NCBI GenBank assembly: GCA_963755375.1
Contig: CAVWKG010000016.1
Location: forward strand, 2,108,001 to 2,172,000
Reading direction: 5' to 3'
Source of the DNA: Bog-473 sp963755375
GTDB lineage: Bacteria > Actinomycetota > Acidimicrobiia > Acidimicrobiales > RAAP-2
DNA: 64,000 nucleotides
Shown: positions 60,851 to 64,000 of the stretch, piece by piece
How positions within the stretch are numbered: the first letter of the stretch is position 1
Layout of the letters: each line of letters begins with the position of its first letter
Notes under the pieces: model-generated
The model's input: only the letters and a program-made list of their open reading frames with translations
Database searches by the model: none
Told to the model about the DNA's origin: nothing
Made by a program: the position numbers and the translations under genes

Positions 60851-62209
60851 TCAACGTGAGGCGAACTGGGGGAGCCACTCCGCCGTACCGGAGAGGAGCC
60901 CGTCGACCATGGCGTCGGTGATGTGCAGATCCCCCCGGCCGGCCAGCGGGTCGAGGGCGAATGCCTCCGCCGCCAGTGTGCGGTCCCCCCGCAGCGCCGC
61001 TTCGACGGTCAACTCCTGGGTGGCTACGTGGCGGCGGACGATCTCGTCGTAAGGGGAGGGCAGCGTCGTACGGTCGCGGCCGCGGATGCCGTCACCGTCG
61101 ATCACGCAGATGGATTCGATCACGGCGTCGGGCGGCAGCCCGACGGCCTGGCCCGTGTTGGGGATGTTCACCGGCGCCTCGAAGGGGTCGCCGGTCAGCA
61201 TGGCCTCGATCATGGGCGACGGCAGCTCGCCCGACTGCCAGGTCTGCAGGTCCTTGGTGCCGGCCAGCCAGGCATCGACGTCGGACACGTACTCGGCCTG
61301 GTGCGCCTCACGCCGCGCGATGGGGCTCAGCTCGATGTTGTAGGCCGCGCCCCATTCCGACTCGGGCGTGAGGGCGAAAGAGACGAACTCGGCGATGTGC
61401 CGGTCCCCCGCTGCCGGGAAGGTGCCCCAGCGCTCCAGCAGGGTCAGCTTGAAGAGGTGCCGCTCGGCGAAGTCGAGCTTCGAGAACTTCTCCGCCTCGG
61501 GGCGTCCCGGGTATGGGGCCAGGGATTCCAGGCCGCCGACCTCATCGACCAGGTTGCGCAGCGCGTCGAAGCCGTCGGCGCCGTCGACTTCGAGCGAGGT
61601 CAGGACCGGGAAGTGGTTGACGCCGGTCACCGAGGCCGAGACGGCCTCGAAGGGCCGGCCCAGGGCGATGGCCAGATCCATGCAGAAATTGCCCACCTCA
61701 TGGCAGAGCCCGACCGTCTTGATGCTGGTCTCCCGGCACACCGACCGGGTGAGGGCCGTCATCGGGTTGGTGATGTTGAAGAGCCAGGCGTCGGGACAGC
61801 GCTCCTCCATCGCCTGGCCGATGCCCACGAGGACGGGGATGTTGCGCAAGGCGCGGTTGATGCCGCCCGGCCCGACGGTGTCGCCGACCGTCTGGGTGAT
61901 GCCGTGGGCGGCCGGCACGTCGAGGTCGACGGCCATGGAGCGAAAGCCCCCGGTCGAGATGCACACGATCACGAAGTCGGCGCCGTCGAGGGACCTCTGG
62001 AGGTCGGTGGTGGCGGCGACCGTCGCCTTGGCGCCCATGGCCTCGTTCAGCTTGTGAGCGAGCGCCTCCATTTTGGGCAACGGCGCGGGATCGATGTCCT
62101 CGAGCACGAGGTGCATGCCGGCGAGCGCCGGCGTGCCGAAGAGGTCGGCCATCAACTCCGGACCCCACTGATAGCTCCCGCCGCCAACGATCGTCACTTG
62201 GGTAGGCAC
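60851..62209 (-). CDS. Glycoside hydrolase family 4 (NAD/Mn-dependent)
   Basis: 452 residues from GTG 62209. NAD-binding VTIVGGGSYQWGPELMADLF, VGPGGINRALRNIPV, the ligand blocks WLFNITNPMTALTRSV and KTVGLCHEVGNF (Cys/His), and GVNHFPVLTSLE (His), all as in GH4 (alpha-glucosidases, alpha-galactosidases, glucuronidases, 6-phosphoglucosidases). GH4 uses a redox-elimination mechanism with NAD+ and a divalent metal. Anomeric and sugar specificity cannot be assigned. First gene of the run, only 23 bp from the divergent DoxX-like gene. Confidence 0.93.
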   Translation of the reverse strand: MPTQVTIVGGGSYQWGPELMADLFGTPALAGMHLVLEDIDPAPLPKMEALAHKLNEAMGAKATVAATTDLQRSLDGADFVIVCISTGGFRSMAVDLDVPAAHGITQTVGDTVGPGGINRALRNIPVLVGIGQAMEERCPDAWLFNITNPMTALTRSVCRETSIKTVGLCHEVGNFCMDLAIALGRPFEAVSASVTGVNHFPVLTSLEVDGADGFDALRNLVDEVGGLESLAPYPGRPEAEKFSKLDFAERHLFKLTLLERWGTFPAAGDRHIAEFVSFALTPESEWGAAYNIELSPIARREAHQAEYVSDVDAWLAGTKDLQTWQSGELPSPMIEAMLTGDPFEAPVNIPNTGQAVGLPPDAVIESICVIDGDGIRGRDRTTLPSPYDEIVRRHVATQELTVEAALRGDRTLAAEAFALDPLAGRGDLHITDAMVDGLLSGTAEWLPQFASR

Positions 62210-62232
62210 GCCGCCACAGTACAGTCCTGACC

Positions 62233-62616
62233 GTGGTTCGCCTCAGGCGTCGCGCCCCCTTGGCGCTCGCGGCTGTCTTCTTCGGCAGCGGGGTCGTGCA
62301 TCTGGTCCGCCCGCAGGCATTCGCGTCGATCATGCCGCGCACCATCCCCGAGGAGCACCACACCAACCTGATCTACGCGAGTGGGGTGGTCGAGCTGGTC
62401 TGCGCCGCGGGGCTGGTCCGGCGCACGCGCTGGGCCGCCGGCGCCAGCCTCGCCACCCTGGCTGCGGTGTTCCCGGCCAACGTCCAGATGGCGCTCGATG
62501 CCGGGACCGGGCGCAACGCCGGCCCCTCGGACAGCCGCGCCGTTGCCTGGGGCCGACTCCCTCTGCAGCTGGTCCTGGCCTGGGCGGCGTTCCAGGCGCG
62601 ACCCGAACGGGGCTGA
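62233..62616 (+). CDS. DoxX-like membrane protein
   Basis: 127 residues from GTG 62233. Four hydrophobic segments: LALAAVFFGSGVVHLVRP, the loop SIMPRTIPEEHHTNLIYASGVVELVCAAGLV, AAGASLATLAAVFPANVQMAL and LPLQLVLAWAAF. This matches the small DoxX/DUF4267-type membrane proteins (unknown or quinone-related roles). Divergent from GH4, adjacent to a GNAT. Confidence 0.8.
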   Translation: MVRLRRRAPLALAAVFFGSGVVHLVRPQAFASIMPRTIPEEHHTNLIYASGVVELVCAAGLVRRTRWAAGASLATLAAVFPANVQMALDAGTGRNAGPSDSRAVAWGRLPLQLVLAWAAFQARPERG

Positions 62617-62618
62617 CC

Positions 62619-63032
62619 GTGGACATCCGGGTGCTCCGCCCCGGCGACGATGGGCTCGTGGCGGCGGCCTCGCACCTGTTCGACGGCCCGGCTCGGCCCG
62701 ACGCGACGGCTCGCTTCCTCGCCGAGGACGGCCACCACCTGCTCGTCGCCTACGACGGCGACCGGGCGGTGGGGTTCGTCAGCGGGGTCGAGGTCACCCA
62801 CCCCGACAAGGGCACCGAGATGTTCCTCTACGAGCTCGCGGTCGACGACCCATTCAGGCACCGCGGCATCGGGCGGTCGCTGGTGGAGCGCCTCGCTGCG
62901 CTTGCCCGCGGGGCCGGCTGCTACGGCATGTGGGTCGTCACCGACCATGACAACGAGGCCGCCCGCGCCACCTACGAGGGAACCGGCGGAGTACCCGAGA
63001 CCCGGCAGGTCGTGGAGGTCTGGACCTTCTAG
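62619..63032 (+). CDS. GNAT acetyltransferase (AAC(3)-I-like fold)
   Basis: 137 residues from GTG 62619, 2 nt after the previous stop. Acetyl-CoA motif A: MFLYELAVDDPFRHRGIGRSLVERL; then WVVTDHDNEAARATYEGTG. The ELAV...R(G)IG arrangement and VTHPDKGTEMFLYELAV resemble the AAC(3)-I aminoglycoside acetyltransferases and their environmental relatives. Resistance is not established. Confidence 0.85.
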   Translation: MDIRVLRPGDDGLVAAASHLFDGPARPDATARFLAEDGHHLLVAYDGDRAVGFVSGVEVTHPDKGTEMFLYELAVDDPFRHRGIGRSLVERLAALARGAGCYGMWVVTDHDNEAARATYEGTGGVPETRQVVEVWTF

Positions 63033-63049
63033 ACCACCACCGGCTTCGG

Positions 63050-63322
63050 TCAGGCCTCGGCTTCGACCTCGTGGAGCCGCGCGCTCCGGACCGGCGGCCC
63101 GCCCGGACGGGTCAGGAGCGCCAGTGCGGCACGCGCGCCCTCTTCACCCTCGAAGACGACGACACAGGTCCCCGTGCCGTCCCCATCGTTGAGCCAGACG
63201 CTCCTGACGAAGCCGGGAAGCGCTCTCACCTCGGGAATGACGTAGTCGCTGAGGATGCCGAGCCGGTGCGCCACGTCGGAACCGGGGTCGATCGTCACCT
63301 GCACCACGGCTGCGTGCGCCAC
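63050..63322 (-). CDS. Small ABM/dimeric alpha+beta barrel protein
   Basis: 90 residues starting AHAAVVQVTIDPGSD, followed by VIPEVRALPGFVRSVWL and GTCVVVFEGEEGARAAL. This beta-alpha-beta-beta pattern fits the antibiotic-monooxygenase-like (dimeric barrel) proteins of unknown substrate. Convergent with the GNAT gene. Confidence 0.65.
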   Translation of the reverse strand: MAHAAVVQVTIDPGSDVAHRLGILSDYVIPEVRALPGFVRSVWLNDGDGTGTCVVVFEGEEGARAALALLTRPGGPPVRSARLHEVEAEA

Positions 63323-63340
63323 CGATTCGACGCTACCGGT

Positions 63341-63829
63341 TCACGACAGCCGCTTCTCGCCCCAGAAGCAGGCGAACGGGTTGTCGTTGTAGGGCGGCAC
63401 CTCCACGTAGCCCGCGGCGCGATAGAGACGCCCCGCGTGAACCTGCCTGGGACCGGTGTCGAGCCGGGTCGCTTCGTAGCCGAGGCCCCGGGCCGCGTCC
63501 TCGAGCGTCCGGAGGAGCGCCGCCGCCATCCCGCGCGAGCGGGCCTCCGGGCGGACATACATCCGCTTGATCTCCGCCATCCCGTCAGCGAGGCGGCGCA
63601 GCCCGCCGCCGGCGACGGCCTCCGCACCCTCGTAACCGACGTAGTAGGCGCCGCCGGGTGGGCGCAGCTCCGCCGGCGCCAGCGGCGGGTTGTCCAGCCG
63701 GCTGAACGTCTCGTACACCTCGTTGAGCTCGGCCCGCATGGCCGCCAGCAGCTCGGAGGCGGGCGGCTGCTCGGGGTCACACCGCTCGAAGTGGACCGTC
63801 CCCGGATCGGGGCGCCGGACCGGGCTCAC
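63341..63829 (-). CDS. GNAT acetyltransferase
   Basis: 162 residues from GTG 63829, whose first bases overlap the stop of the upstream gene as GTGA; an ATG-like earlier start at 63883 would lie inside that gene. Acetyl-CoA motif: IKRMYVRPEARSRGMAAALLRTL, then DTGPRQVHAGRLYRAAGYVEV and PYNDNPFACFW, a common GNAT family ending. Substrate unknown. Confidence 0.85.
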   Translation of the reverse strand: MSPVRRPDPGTVHFERCDPEQPPASELLAAMRAELNEVYETFSRLDNPPLAPAELRPPGGAYYVGYEGAEAVAGGGLRRLADGMAEIKRMYVRPEARSRGMAAALLRTLEDAARGLGYEATRLDTGPRQVHAGRLYRAAGYVEVPPYNDNPFACFWGEKRLS

Positions 63830-64000
63830 GGCACCCGGTCGGGGTGCAGCGCCTTCGCCATGCGGTGCATCCCCTCGCGCCACGGGACGCTCGTCGGGCC
63901 AGCCAGCTCGTGCATGCGGGTGGTGTCGATCTGCACGCTGTCGATGGTGTTCGCCGTGGGCTCGAAGCGCGCCTCGGTGCCGGCGAGCCCGGCGAGGTAG
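63826..64000 (-). CDS. NAD-dependent sugar-nucleotide epimerase, C-terminal end only (continues beyond window)
   Basis: Fifty-eight codons on the minus strand end at 63826-63828. They read YLAGLAGTEARFEPTANTI, then SVQIDTTRMHELAG and PTSVPWREGMHRMAKALHP. This resembles the C-terminal end of an extended SDR (NDP-sugar epimerase/dehydratase), where the DxxRM and PWRxGMxRM blocks recur. The catalytic half lies outside the window. It is translationally coupled to the GNAT by a GTGA overlap. Confidence 0.7.
   Translation of the reverse strand, partial: YLAGLAGTEARFEPTANTIDSVQIDTTRMHELAGPTSVPWREGMHRMAKALHPDRVP

Noticed and set aside
62619..63032. Calling the GNAT an aminoglycoside-resistance enzyme
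   Set aside because: Similarity of motif layout to AAC(3)-I is not enough; environmental homologues are mostly uncharacterised.
63071..64000. Plus-strand frame open to the window end
   Set aside because: It overlaps three minus-strand genes with recognisable GNAT, ABM and epimerase sequences; its own translation has no family features.

Overview
This window comes from a very GC-rich (about 70%) chromosome, most likely of an actinobacterium close to Acidimicrobiia. The evidence is an actinobacterial ImuA'/ImuB/DnaE2 mutasome behind a GAAC-N4-GTTC LexA box, Tat-type signal peptides, frequent GTG starts, an encapsulin-tagged DyP peroxidase, and a secreted protein built from GSMGG/PLN/PIVGMA/YWLVA repeats of a kind I associate with Acidimicrobiia. 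No rRNA, tRNA, CRISPR array, transposase or prophage gene was seen. The taxonomic call is inference.

Left part (1-9 kb): the end of a GH15 glycosidase, then a GMC oxidoreductase, a type-II NADH dehydrogenase, an SDR and a DapB-like dehydrogenase, and then a secreted protein with 126-bp tandem repeats. Almost every gene here is interrupted by single-base indels, although protein similarity continues on both sides of each break. I read this mainly as local sequence error. 9-18.7 kb: a DyP peroxidase with an encapsulation tag, a methyltransferase, three small enzymes (SnoaL-like, VOC, EthD), and the SOS mutagenesis cassette imuA'-imuB-dnaE2 facing an SRAP/YedK gene.

Middle (18.8-47 kb): an accessory metabolic mosaic of short convergent and divergent units. 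It holds a Tat-exported phospholipase C-like phosphoesterase, a CPT-like kinase, two hydrolases, a membrane acyltransferase-SGNH protein, a Tat-exported clan GH-D glycosidase with a carbohydrate-binding module, sugar isomerase and epimerase genes, an aldo-keto reductase, a questin-oxidase-like protein, a CaiB/BaiF plus Gfo/Idh pair, pirin, and an unusual cNMP-glutaredoxin-thioredoxin-reductase fusion. Further along are threonine ammonia-lyase, NagB, TauD, CadD and an SDR.

Right part (47-64 kb): a long minus-strand run. It starts at 62209 with a GH4 glycosidase, a beta-hydroxyacid dehydrogenase, a LsrF-like aldolase, an FGGY kinase and a LarA-family racemase. It continues, with a gap of only 50 bp, into a repackaged Liv-type ABC importer: an MFS-LivF fusion, a LivH-LivM fusion, LivG and a membrane-tethered binding protein. 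An orphan FtsX-type permease follows. This looks like a dedicated uptake and catabolism locus for an uncommon glycoside, sugar acid or hydroxy-acid. It is the best candidate here for an undescribed system, together with the MFS-ABC fusion itself. The window ends in a truncated sugar-nucleotide epimerase.
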